Below, one piece after another: positions 1-11,189 of a stretch of DNA of 64,000 bases (its first letter is position 1; each line of letters begins with the position of its first letter). Source of the stretch: Chalara sp. BL73 (taxonomy: Eukaryota > Ascomycota > Leotiomycetes > Helotiales); NCBI GenBank assembly GCA_918026815.1, contig CAKJVC010000067.1, positions 1 to 64,000 of the forward strand. The letters run 5' to 3'. A program made the position numbers and the translations under genes. The notes under the pieces were generated by a model that was not told where the DNA came from, did not search any database, and saw nothing but the letters and a program-made list of their open reading frames with translations.

Positions 1-711
1 CCACTAGAAAAGAATGCAAAAAGCCGGTCAAGTAAAGCTCTGTCCATATTTTCAACTCCCGACCGTGATTTTTTTTGCAGATATGATCGCGAAGACAGGT
101 AGTGTAGATTCATAAGTTTCCAGAGCTTCGACAGATGCGCCAATTTTCACTTGCGAACTCCCTTTGAGATATGCGGCCTTCAAAGCACACACCCTTGTCC
201 ATTCGCCAGATTCTTTATTTGTGCCATCCAATTGAGAAAACTCATGTTCAACACTCTTCGGTAATTGACTGATAGCAGAGTGGTATTCCTCGAGGCGCCA
301 GTATAGCCATCCTAGACACACTTGTGCTTGAAACTCGTCTTCTACATGTATCCGCTCTTTTCGATAGCTTCTAACAGCTGGGGAATATATTTCTTGAGCT
401 CTGAAGTTGAGGACGAGGTCGTGGACTTGGCTGTACTTGGTCTTGAAACCACAGAGCCTACATGGGATGCCTGAGCTATAGCATGCTCAGCTTCAGCGGT
501 CAAAACGAGACCTAGGTGTGTTAGCAGACTTATTCATTATGTTGTCGTTTCTTGAGCCACATTGAGTCGCGAGTGTTGGAACTGGTCATACAATTTCGTG
601 CTGGGGCATGCTTCTTGATCTTCCTTAGAAGGTCAGGTACCGCCTCCCAATTCCCTGGCATCGCGCTTCATCTAGCTGCTGAATATATCGCCCAGCCTTT
701 GTCTGGTCGCG
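1..711 (-). CDS. ypp1: YPP1-like cargo-transport protein, 3' end beyond window, frame broken
   Basis: Reading the minus strand gives, in order, blocks YIQQLDEARCQG, NWEAVPDLLRKIKKHAPARN, CLVLTAEAEHAIAQASHVG, KKYIPQLLEAIEKSG, HVEDEFQAQVCLGWLYWRLEEY, a run around KESGEWTRVCALKAAYLKG, and ELKIWTELYLTGFL. From memory of the family this matches the N-terminal TPR region of fungal YPP1, a plasma-membrane/endocytic cargo protein linked to PI4-kinase Stt4 in yeast. A canonical 80-bp intron (591 to 512; GTATGA...TGCTAAC...CTAG) joins ARN to CLVLTAE in frame. Three one-base gaps interrupt the reading frame: at the GGG run 653-655, near 349-352, and at the A8 run 69-76. Adding one base at each restores the homologous frame. 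No start codon lies in the first open frame (an in-frame stop is at 712-714), so the 5' end is unresolved. It could be a pseudogene, but I favour consensus error because the protein level is well conserved. Confidence 0.7.
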
Positions 712-1355
712 CTATACTCGTCCGATTAGTCTGGAAACAAAGCTCAACATGGAGGCATTTCTGGCTTCTTACTCCCCGTAAGCTCATTTTTTTTAGGATA
801 ATTCAGGCAGGGATGGTGCACAAATACTAGGAACATAAGAGGCACGTCAGCATTGCGGTGGGTGCATGTCTCTGAGAATGATATTGCGCTGCAATTACAG
901 CAAGTCGCGGCTTATGAGTGACGTCTAGGAGGGAAGGGCAGCTTCTAGGTGCAGTGGTTCCTGACCCTCGAACAATTCCAATTGGTTGTGATGACGGTAG
1001 CTTGGCAAAGCCGCTGATGATCCACAACCGACAAGGTTACGCTTGACCAAAAGTAGAAACTAAATTTTCAATCCCCAGCCCTATCTGACCTCCAATCATA
1101 CAATTATTAAAGAGGCGTCTTTATTGTTTCTCTTGAAGATTTCAAATATTTTGGGAGCAATTTGAAATTCCAATATATCAAGTTGTTAGGTGTGCTATTA
1201 AATAGTTGATCTCAGCTTCATTGTATTTCAGAAGAACTATCACGGGTAAAATAACCTCAAACCTCTGCTGATCTCCAATTTATTCTGATGTTCTCTGACA
1301 TCTTTTCACAGACCGTCCACAACAAAAAGGAAATTAGGAGGAAACGCCAGTCAAC
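712..1355. other. Intergenic region between divergent ypp1-like and rix1 genes
   Basis: No convincing coding sequence on either strand. The two flanking genes are divergently oriented, so this 640-bp interval must hold both promoters. The unresolved 5' end of the YPP1-like gene may extend into its first part. The part near 1080-1270 is AT-rich. Confidence 0.5.
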
Positions 1356-3864
1356 ATGTTCCTCCCACCTGAGCTGGCTTGGCTCTGCTCTCGTTTATCA
1401 TCTGTTCCTAGCACTGAACTTCCGCGTCACACACCAGACCTTATGCACCTGATGCAACGCTGTCAAAGTGTGTTGTCAAGTCCTAATGCAACAAAGACCA
1501 CTTCTTCTATATCTTCTGAGCTCTCCGTGCTAGTGCATAAACTGAAGACTCAGATTTCCAGCTTATTGCAAGGGAAAACTGCAGAGGGCCGATTTGCCGC
1601 CGTTGTACTGGTTAAGGGTATAGTTGAAGTAGGGGTTGGGAGATACTGCACGACTCCGAGAAGTGGGTCCAGGGATTATTATCTATACTTACAGTAGGTC
1701 TCCTTTCTACTGGCTTCTCGATTCTCTTGGGAAAGGAACTTGTTCAGAACGGATATTTTATATCATGCCCTATCGCCTATTGCATCTGCTCTTGCCCCAA
1801 GGGAACGGCTGAGAAACTACAAAGCGTGCTTCCAACTTGCGGCTCTTTTCAAGGGTCGACAAATATGAGGAAATTGGTTAGAGGCGTGTGGCGCTATTCG
1901 TTTACACTTAATATTTAGCTCATCCATACGCTAACTCTCTTTTGCAGAAAAAGGACAGCGTTGCGACGAAAGAACTATCCATTCTGACATTAACTAAGCT
2001 GTACTCTATGAACCATCAATACCAGACACTCAACAGAGAAATCACAACTCCAACCTTACCCACATTTATCACCAATTGTGTCAACCTAGTATCCAAGGCA
2101 TCATCAGCAAACGATGTACCACCAAAGCTGGCGGAGATTATATTTTGGTCATTCTCAGTACTCCTGCTTCGTCATACCACAATATACAGGCCATTTGCCA
2201 CTCAAATACGGCTCCTTTGCAAACCATATCTAGCACCCACCCTATCAGATGGGTTTGTGCCCTATTCTCTACAGAGAAGTGCACGTCGACTTACTATTTT
2301 ACTTCATCAAACAGTACCTAAAAATGGCGGCGGTGAGGAATGGGGAAAGTCTGTCCGCGAAATTGTGAAAGAAACCCATATTACAGCCGATTTGGTATTT
2401 CGGGCCGTCATTGAAGCTTGGGAATCTACTACAGGCTATATCTCAAATGAACCTCCACTGACCCATGATCTATCTGGTGGCGGGGACGAAGCTGATAGCC
2501 TTTCAAGGTGGACCGGTATTGGCGCCGGTACGCAACGAATCATTGGACTGCTTGGCATCTTAAAGGAGTACTTCACACAGGAGACATCTATGCCTGTTAC
2601 AATTCCACTCGGTATTATTATTGACTTGCTTGATCGAATACTTGTAATGTTGGTCCTGTCGTCAGTCTCTTCGAAAAAGATGAGGCATGATGATGAGACG
2701 GTCCGTCTCCGTCCTGGCATAGATCGCGAAGAGCAAAATGGCCTTTGGAGTGGCATGCCTAAAATTTATGTCGCTGCGCTGGAACTTATCAGTACCATAG
2801 CTGATCGGCTGCAATCATCTTTTCTGATCATTGCACAGGGTTTCCTTGATCGAATAATTTGGGTCTTCCAGTCTGGAAAACACGATCCAGGCTTCCGTCG
2901 ACTAGCCTACGAAGTCCTTGCTAAGATCCTGCCGCATGTTGGTTCAAGCCTGGGACCCCAAAGTGTAAACCTCTCGGAAGCCATAAAAGCGTGTTGCCAT
3001 GACCTACATCCGATAATCACTTCAGAGCCAACTGCCTCAGCACTTACTTCAAATGGAAAGAACGCGAATGGCAAAAGACCTCTCGCAGATACCAACACTA
3101 ACACATTTCTCCATGGGTCCTCAGGTGCACCCAGGATAACCCAGACCCCAGATATAGATCTTCTTATCGCTGCCGGTACTCTCTTACCTCTCTTAATATC
3201 ACACGTGCCACAGCAGACTATCACAATTACCAACCGTGGAATTTTGGAGCGCACAGCTGTTCTCTCAAAGAACAAGACTGCTATGCTTGCATGTCTCCTC
3301 AACCCATGGGTAGGGAAAAATGGTCTCCCGGTACTGTCAATCTTACCATACGCGGCTAGAGAATTCTCTGAAGACCAGATGATCGAGCTTTTGCTGCGGC
3401 CAAGAATGCCTATGGTACCATTGGCAGGTGCGGATCTTGATCAAGAAGTAAGTACAAGAGAAGAATCCGAAGATGACGAGGATGAGATCATGGGGGAGCA
3501 GGACACTCCGAATGCCGAGCAGCTTGAAGAGAGGGTCATTTCTGGGAATATTGCCACTTTCCCCGGACTTGGCCCTGCAGCTCCTGCGCCAGAGCCCCCA
3601 GCCAACCTGTTCAGCAGCGTTGGTAGAAATCAACAGGCATCTTCTCCCGGCCCCAGCACTTCTCAACCAAGCTTTCTACGATCAGACGCTCCACAGCCGG
3701 AGCCAATTCCCACACAAGGCGAAAGCTCTGTTTTACTAAAACAAACAATAGCACCAGCCCAACCTGAGGATATCCTTCCTGGTGCGGCTCAAGAGTCGGA
3801 ATCGGACGATGAGAGCGTTCAGTTGGTGATGGAACTAGATACGGATTCTGAAGAGGACTTGTAA
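1356..3864 (+). CDS. rix1: Pre-rRNA-processing protein Rix1/Ipi2, two exons, one frameshift
   Basis: Rix1 is a core subunit of the Rix1-Ipi1-Ipi3 complex that works with the AAA ATPase Rea1 in late 60S pre-ribosome maturation in the nucleoplasm. Exon 1 (1356-1693) contains the family block LKTQISSLLQGKTAEGRFAA. Exon 2 (1948-3864) continues at KKDSVATKELSILTLTKLY and ends in an acidic tail (ESDDESVQLV...DTDSEEDL). The 254-bp intron (GTAGGT...TTTTGCAG) is phase 0. At the GGGG run 1632-1635 the frame breaks. One further G would give the expected GWEILHDSEKWVQGLLSIL, and would also make exon 1 exactly 113 codons, which fits the phase of exon 2. Predicted product about 751 aa, normal for filamentous fungi. 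The gene is essential in yeast and usually single copy, so a base-calling error is likelier than true loss. Confidence 0.85.
1694..1947 (+). other. rix1 intron
   Basis: Donor GTAGGT follows LTVCTAT-type exon end coding SILT, acceptor CTTTTGCAG. At 254 bp it is the longest intron I could define in this window; it contains a small open frame that I regard as fortuitous. Confidence 0.6.
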
Positions 3865-4512
3865 ATGCACGTATAGAAGTTCAGCAAGCATATAATGATC
3901 ATATCATTCTCTGAAAAGAAGAGAGAGAGAGAGAGATCCGTATTCATTGCTCGGTTTGGTGTGACGATGTAGTTTTCTGTTGAAGGAATCAACCGCAAGA
4001 TAGCATGGTCAGTGCACCTACTGGCTGGCTGATAACCCGTGCTATGCAGCTGCGAATCTCAACCCAGGCGGAACAAACATTGTACGCCAGTAGCTACAGG
4101 CACAGTCGGGTTCACATAAGCTTTTGGACAACACGAGGGCGTCTGTGTCTTGGCGCTTTTCAACAATATAATTAAGATTGAAGTGATTTAGGATACAGAC
4201 ATGCTTAATCACAAGTAGAAAACAATAGCAAATAACTTCGGCACACAATTCAGACCTTATCCGCACGAACCGATGTTTATCACGAATGAAGTGAAATGCA
4301 TGCATTGCTGAGAGTCGAATCTATCTCCTCATCTAGCTTTAAAGGGTTTAAAGAACAAATCTCGAATGCTTTCGCCATGCCCATGCAGGTATCCCAATCC
4401 CCATCCCTTGTTGCCACCTATAACACCATGCATGACGCACCCTCTCCCTATCAATCAAATCTACATGAGGAATCTATTTTGACCCCTTCCAGAGCATCAT
4501 TTTAAGATGGGC
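3865..4512. other. Convergent 3' intergenic region with (GA)n tract
   Basis: This lies between the 3' ends of the convergent rix1 and alpha-actinin genes. It holds a GA microsatellite at about 3919-3936 (AGAGAGAGAGAGAG). Small open frames here show no recognisable similarity. Confidence 0.5.
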
Positions 4513-7038
4513 TCATTGAGCTTTCGAGTTGGTAGCCGAGCGCTGCTGATTCCTCCCGTTTGGTAAATCTGCTAACGCTGTTATCTCCTCTTCTACTTCC
4601 GGAGCACCTGCTGCTCCCATCAACTTATCCATAAAACTGATATAATCATATTGTGGCATCCCACGGTCTTCCTGTAGATCAGGGCCCGAGTGCCGAGGTA
4701 TGATGTTAATAAGCTTGTCGATAACCTCATCTGGGACCAGACTGTGCCGTAGGTCCATCTCTGTGACGTATGGCTTACCATCAGCCACCTCCCGGAAACT
4801 CTGGAATACTTGTTCGGCGGTGTTTTGATCCTCTGTGACATCTACCATGAAGCGAATGAATTGCTCAAAGGTTACATAATCCTTCCCATTGGACGTCTCA
4901 AGGAAGTACTCGTGCATTTCATCCTCTGAGAATACCAAGCCGAGTGATGCTAGAGCCGCACTAAACTCCAATTCTTGAAGAGAGTTCGATAAATCGCGAT
5001 CAAAGTGTCGGAAGACAGATTCAAATTCTTCAAGTTGAATAGGTGTGAGATTTGTCATATTTCGAGCGACAACTTGGTTGTCCAAGAAAGCGAGCTTCTT
5101 CGAAACGGAACCACGTACTAAGCTAAGTTCATACGATAGCTCGTCATATGTGTATGTTGTGAAGTCGTTTTCTTCTATGTTTGCTTCCTCGCATTTCCGG
5201 TCTATTTCCTCAATCTTTCCTAGATATTGGTCCATCGGTAAAAGGTTATCATTCAGTTTTCGAACATGTATCAGCTGGTCCTCTGGCTCGCCTTCCAAGC
5301 CTGAAATAGCTAATTGCATTGTGTTGAGGGCAAGAGCGAAGTCATTGGCTTTGTCCGCGAATGCCTTTCGTAGAGCGTTCTTGATACTAGTTGAAGTCAG
5401 TATTAGGTCAGAAGTGAGAGTTAGAATCAACATACTCTCTAATGGTCTCATTAATCAGTTGCCCTCTTGCAACTTCTGCTTTAACTAGAGTAGACCACTC
5501 CAGATCCAAGACGCTCAGCCTTAACTCCGGAGGTGGATCGTATGCCCGCAGCCGATAAGTGCTCATCTTCGTTTTGATATTTCCAAGCAGTGCCGCAAGG
5601 TCGCTTTTTCTGCAACCCATTCACGCTTCTTTCCTCTCTTGAACGCGCTAAACTCTGATGCTTGCTGTTTTGCATCGGTATAAGTTCCCTTAAACGTTGA
5701 CTTCTGCCAACTGATTCCCTGCTCCTTGATAACTCTGAGTAATTCCCTCATGCGGCGCTCGTAATCACTTTGCATAGACCAAGCGCCTTGCATATTGTTC
5801 ACGAACTTCTCTACACGCCTGCCTGCATTCTCTACCTTCTCCATTTGAGAGAAAGCGTGAAACCAGTAAGCGATATACGTCATCAAACTCCTCTCATCAG
5901 GTTTCGCAACATCACAGACATCTTCGACATCTAGCAGCGCGGGTATGCCAATTTCCTTGCTCGCAATATCAAAAGCCAGTTGCATATTCCCCGGTGATCT
6001 TTTTTGTCCAATGCATCGTAGTCGATCAGATCTGGGCGGTGGATGTCCAACAAAGCACAGAAAGCCAGACCATCATTCCAGCTGTCTGTAAAGTTCCTCA
6101 CGTCGACTTCCTCGTAACAGGCTGTTTTTCTTTGGCACCAGAGTAACAGACCCTCTTTAGCGGTCATGCCCTCCTCGTTGATATCTGAGATTGTAAAACG
6201 TAGAATCAAAGTCCAGATCAGGCCTAATATTATTTTCCGGTTTCCGTCCACAACATCCTCTGCACCGATATTTGTCATTTGTATTCCACGAGACTTAATA
6301 TAGTCGAGGGAGAGGTTAGCATTCTCAAATCGCTGTACTCGTAATTTAGGTTTGGCAGCATATCGGCCGAGGGATTCGTCTGAGAGGCATTCGAGAAGGT
6401 GTATCAGTATGACCTGGAAGATGTTAGTTAGTAGGCCTAGAGCAAGGATGAGAATATCCACAGAACATACTCCATCACTAAGGTCTTTCACTAAGTCCTT
6501 CACCACCAGTTGTCTTGGTTCGATCTTTGTATTCAACCTGTATAACCATATCAGCTTCAGTTCTGACCCTTGGCATGGTCAGGGTATGCTGTGATCAACA
6601 TACCATTTCGTAAAGGTTTTCTGCTGCACTGTAATCCATTGTTGCTGTTCCGCGTATGCCATCTTCGTCAAAACTTGCTCATTGGGCTTCTCCTCTCCAC
6701 TGTCACTGTTTGCGATGCTACTCCGCTGTCTTTGCTGGAAGCTCCTTTTCCCTCGTGTGTTGTCCCTCCGTGGCAGCCCGTCTGATAACTCGGATGCAGA
6801 TCGTTGTCGGTTGGTAAAATGCTTTGATCTGTTTAATTCTCGCTCCTTTTGCAACGATAGCCTGTCACGACGAGATCTCTCTCTGGAGGGATGGTGGTGG
6901 AGTTGAGCACTGAAAAGGAGAATTGTTTATGTCGGCAAAATCAAGCTCCATTGGCTCGGCGCTACGGCAACCGCCATCGTCAGAGGCGGGCGGTGTGTGT
7001 ACACGTACCCCTGACTGTCGAAGCCCTAGACCGTCCAT
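4513..7038 (-). CDS. ain1: Alpha-actinin (Ain1-type actin crosslinker), four or more exons, frameshifts
   Basis: Alpha-actinin crosslinks F-actin, in fungi chiefly at the cytokinetic ring. Minus-strand exons: N-terminal exon ending 6604, then 6537-6471, 6413-5436 and 5386-4513, with canonical introns of 66, 57 and 49 bp. Visible domains are two calponin-homology repeats (LGLIWTLILRFTI; WNDGLAFCALLDIHRPDLIDYDAL), a short spectrin-like coiled region, and C-terminal EF-hand-like repeats (FRHFDRDLSNSLQELEFSAALASLGL; DYVTFEQFIRFMVD). The frame breaks at the CCCC run 5989-5992 (needed for DHRGNMQLAFDIA) and at the T5 run 5605-5609 (needed for VAEKSDLAALLGNIKTK). Both are repaired by one extra base. 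The N-terminus is uncertain. A frame opening at M 7038 (MDGLGLRQSGVRVHTPPASD) runs to about 6868, where a further shift would join it to RRDRLSLQKERELNRSK; otherwise translation could start at 6854. Confidence 0.85.
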
Positions 7039-7079
7039 TTTGTGTCCAACAAATGTGAAAATATGCAGAATTCTCACTT

Positions 7080-8781
7080 TCTATGCCTCAAGCTCCGTGA
7101 GGGTATGCTCTATATAGATCATGGGGGCTCATATGGTTTTGCCACCCTTATCGTGTAGTCCTTAGTTTCCAAGGGTCATTCTGTCTGATGAAACTACCTC
7201 TCTTGCGTGTTTCACGTCGCATCCTACCACGTACAACCCTTCTACACTCACCAATGATGGAGTCGGAAGTATCACGGTTAGCCAAGTTGCGACACAGCAC
7301 AGCCATACAGATGCCAGATTTAATCAACCCCGTGTGTGCATGAGAGCCTCTATCGCCATCGGAGCCGCCAACGATCTGGATGCGGAACAGAAGCCTCTAA
7401 AGGGAATGCTTAGTTAGGATAAACGATGGCTGCAAAGTTGCAGAGATCTTGAGTACAATTATGTATTATTGCTCTAGTGCACGATTGGTTTTTCTCTACC
7501 ATATCTCCCGTTCTATCGTTTTCCTGTTATCTGCATTTTACCGAAGATGAAGCGCCTTCAGTACGGGTGCTAGAATAATAGGAGTGAGTTGCATGAATCC
7601 CCAAAAGTTTGGAAACAACTGGGCAATCTACCGTCTTAAACATGCGATGATCCATATATCTAACCGGCTCAGCCTCCTCGACAAAACGCCAATCAAAGTC
7701 TAAAGAGTCAGGATCTGAGATTCATCTCGACACAAACTGCTTAATTTTAAGAAGACGGTGTCTCTAGTTTCCCAAATTGTACCCCTTACCCAAGAATCCA
7801 AGATTTAAATCGGGCATGGTCTTCTTGCGGAAGTTGCTGCAATTCCTTTCGAAGTCCTTGCTTATTCCTTTTAAATTCCGCAAAGTCTGTATGGGGTCTA
7901 TTTCCGCAGTCCTGTGTCATACTTAGGACGAAGATAGAGTAACTTAGGAGCTAGTTACCAAAGGAGACAGTACAACCCAGCATTACCCGATATTTTTTTG
8001 GAATTTGCACAGTTCTCCTCAAGTGTGATTTATTTCTTTTTCGTCCTCCTAGTGCTCTTTGGTGTTGAACACATCACCTCAGTTTTATTTCCCTAAGTTA
8101 CCTATTGTGGAACACCGGCTTCACAGTAAGCATACAAAGAGGATTCTTCGCATGAACACGACCATATCTTGACCTCAATTTCCTCTTCCTAGCTGCCAAT
8201 ATGAATCATCCACGTATCTGCAATATCGTCATTAATGATATGGCATTGTCGCCTCAATGTTCGGCCTAATCCATTCGATGGTGCTTTACTAAGGCTCAAC
8301 AGGATGCCTATCGCTAACATAGCACAAGACGGTGAGATAGTTGAATCTTACAATACTTCTCGGATCACAAGTTAGCTCGTCAGTATATTATTACCTGATA
8401 CATGGTTTCAGCACGGTGATCGTCACGTGCGATCATGACAAGCCATATTCGATAGACTCCCGAAAAGATATGAGCTGCCGAGTAACTAATGATTTTTCAG
8501 TCAAAAGAGTCTGAAGGATTACTTGGTAATACTTGCGTTCCGAGGTCCACAAAGAGTTAAACAGCAGAACTACCCCACCTGGGTTAAACAGAAGGCGGGG
8601 TTACCTGCGTGCATGACATAAAACTGATTTGTTACGCGGTTGACAGCCAATATGGTGGGGCATTATTGCGAGGATACCGGGTGCACTCTCACGCTCCGAG
8701 TTCTCTTTGCTACAATTTTGCTTTCCAAGTGAGGTTTAAAGCGTCCCAACCATCTACTCATTCTAGTTTTAACTTTATATA
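7080..8781. other. Gene-free stretch
   Basis: About 1.7 kb without a credible coding region on either strand. All open frames are short and give no family resemblance. It includes the promoter of the downstream dehydrogenase; no clear TATA element stands out apart from an AT-rich TTATATAATGG directly at the start codon. Confidence 0.5.
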
Positions 8782-9710
8782 ATGGCTACACAACTCAAAG
8801 ACAAGACAGCTTTGGTCACAGGAGCCGGCTCTGGGATTTGTTTGGCATTTGCAAAGCTGTTGCTGGCAAATGGCTGCAATGTTGTCATTGCAGACCTTCA
8901 ACTCTTACCAGAGGCTCAATCCCTGGTAACTGAAACTAAAGACGCAAAACCAAAAGCAATCTTCAAAAGACAGATGTCACAGACTGGAATGAGCTACAAG
9001 CAGCGTTCGATATAGCTCTTGAGGAGTTTGGTGGGCTTCATATCGTGTGTCCAGGAGCTGGTATTTTCGAACCAGTATGTATCCTTCTCAATCCGAGGTG
9101 TTAACTTGACATTTGATTGTGAAATAGCTTTGGTCCAGCTTTTTAATTTTGACGGTGGTGTTGACAATAACTCCACGTCCTCTTACAAAACCCTTGACAT
9201 CAACGTCAATCATCCAATCCGTGCGACCCAGCTTGCGATTGACAGCTTCATCCGCCAAAAGCTTGATCGAGGGAATGTGGTTCACATCTCATCTATAGCT
9301 GCACAAAAACGCCATTTCCAGTTCCCATTTATTCCGCAAGCAAACACGCTATCTCCGGCTTTGTGCGCTGTCTAGCTCCTCTAGATATCTCCCACAAAAT
9401 ACGTGTCAATGCAGTTGCTCCTGGTATCGTAAAGACACCAATTTGGACCCAGAGTGAGGATAAATTGCTATGGTTCGATGATAAAGTTGACACATGGGTC
9501 ACGCCCGAAGAAGTTGCTGGTGTTATGCTTGATTTAATTGTCAACGAGGAATGGGTTGGCGGAACGATACTCGAGGTTGGATCGGGCAATGTGAGATCCG
9601 TACAGGAATTCAATGATCCTGGCCCTCAAGGATTAGGGCATCAAATTTCAAATGCCAATGAAGCCGTGGTGAACTCCTTTGCTTTGATTAAGGAGAGATT
9701 TGGGAAATAG
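8782..9710 (+). CDS. Short-chain dehydrogenase/reductase (classical SDR), three frameshifts
   Basis: NAD(P)-dependent oxidoreductase of the classical SDR family. Exon 1 (8782-9074) begins MATQLKDKTALVTGAGSGIC, the Rossmann TGxxxGxG motif, although the third glycine position is Cys here. Exon 2 (9128-9710) follows a 53-bp intron. The catalytic set is visible: Ser in VVHISSIAAQ, Tyr-x3-Lys as YSASK, then VRCLAP and the conserved RVNAVAPGIVKTP. Reading through needs one extra base at three homopolymers: AAAA 8965-8968, TTTTT 9140-9144 and CCC 9324-9326. With these the protein is continuous, about 290 aa, and resembles fungal 15-hydroxyprostaglandin-dehydrogenase-like SDRs. Substrate unknown. Either a very young pseudogene or, more likely, sequence error, since no other decay is visible. 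Confidence 0.8.
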
Positions 9711-9814
9711 GCTTGCGTACTTACACAATTACTATACACTTCGGGCATCTATATACAAGAACGCATACATTGCCTAGAAATCATCATAGTACGGTATTTA
9801 AGTGAGAGAGCTGT

Positions 9815-10160
9815 CACACTGTAGTGCATTTCTACCTTGAACCTGGCGAGGACCAATACGACGACTACGATGATCTCTTTGGTAAGGATATCCAGGTTGT
9901 CAAGCTCGGTACAGTCTCCGAATTAAGAAATTACATTGTACAAAAGGTCCCAATGGAGTTTCACCGTGTGACTGGAGTACACAGTTGGACTAGTACGCAA
10001 GAGTTCCTTGTCTACGCGACAATCTCTTGACTTTTATGCGCATCCAAAGAATGTGTGGGTGGTGGCAGAATTTGCTCTTTACATGAACCCTAAAGGATCG
10101 TTTTACGTTGGATTTTACATAGGTAGCTCTGATGGGAGTTCGAACATTGCACTGAGCTAA
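9815..10160 (+). pseudogene. Unrecognised coding relic, two frames
   Basis: One frame reads VHFYLEPGEDQYDDYDDLFGKD and onward, with an acidic D/Y-rich start, to about 10015. Another frame then continues TRQSLDFYAHPKNVWVVAEF to a stop at 10160. Composition looks like real protein rather than random frame, and the switch near 10010-10020 looks like an indel. I do not recognise the family and no start codon is obvious. It directly follows the SDR gene on the same strand, so it could also be a second, damaged neighbour. Confidence 0.3.
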
Positions 10161-11189
10161 GTATTCCAGTTTGGTGCATTGTCAACTCTCTTTCAGTTCT
10201 AGAAAATTGCATCACACATTCCACTCTTACATAATAATTTACAAAAACCAATAATGTTGCGGTCTATGCGTCTACGTACCCAGAATTAGAAGATCTGGTA
10301 GGGGCTGGGAAGTTTGGGAAGAAGTAGTGACTCACGGATAGCACTGAGATCCCTGTAGCAAGTATAAGAATACTATTTGAGCCGAACGCAAAGCTCCTAT
10401 CCCAAAGAATGGTTATACACTTATATATAACCTTTGTGCCTCCCCGGATCTTGCGGATATCATGGTCTTAACCTAATCCCAATGATCTGTTGAGCTAGCG
10501 GCATTGGGACCACTTTGGCAAGACCACACACCACATATATTCACCCTTTCCATCCCCTTAGATAAAATTATCGAGTAAATCTTTCTCTCACGCTCTTTCA
10601 AAGAGATTCAAAGAGATTCAAATCTCCACTATGTGGATCTTACGGAATTATCTTGCAGCATGACGCACTCATCATCCTCTCATGTGCTTTATATTCTTGG
10701 TTCACTGTGTAAATGAACTTACTGAGCCTTAGGTCAAAAGTTCACACATGCCTGCAACCGTTCATCAAAAATAATATATTAAATATCTCCAAAGACTTTA
10801 TTAGGTTTTCCAGGCCGCCCACGTAAGATTTGTTGCTACCGGGTGCTTGGAATAAAAACCAAAGCCGCCAAACAGGCCAAAAAAAAAGGAAATAACGCCG
10901 AGGGCTCAATCAAGTCAAAGTTTACAAGTTTGCCAAATAAGAGACCACATAACCGCAAAGCTAATACCAAAGCTTGATCTTTCAAGGAACAAGAAGGAAA
11001 AACCTTGTAGCAAATATACGGCTATCTTATCATACTAGCTAGAACCCCGTGTAGTGCAGCGTTTAACGTACTCCCAGTAGGCGCAAGCCTAAGACTCAAG
11101 AATTGGAACATTAAACTTCAATATTTGATATTAGCTGTACCTACCTGCTGCTGTGCTATGTTCTAAGTGCCTTATCCACGAGGCTAAAT
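10161..11189. other. Gene-free, AT-rich stretch
   Basis: No coding region seen. Contains the short tandem duplication CAAAGAGATT at about 10599-10618 and scattered AT-rich runs. It may contain unrecognisable remains of the DUF3638 gene whose recognisable part lies just downstream in coordinates. Confidence 0.4.

Noticed and set aside
3919..3936. GA tract as a regulatory element
   Set aside because: It sits between two convergent 3' ends; an ordinary microsatellite is enough explanation.
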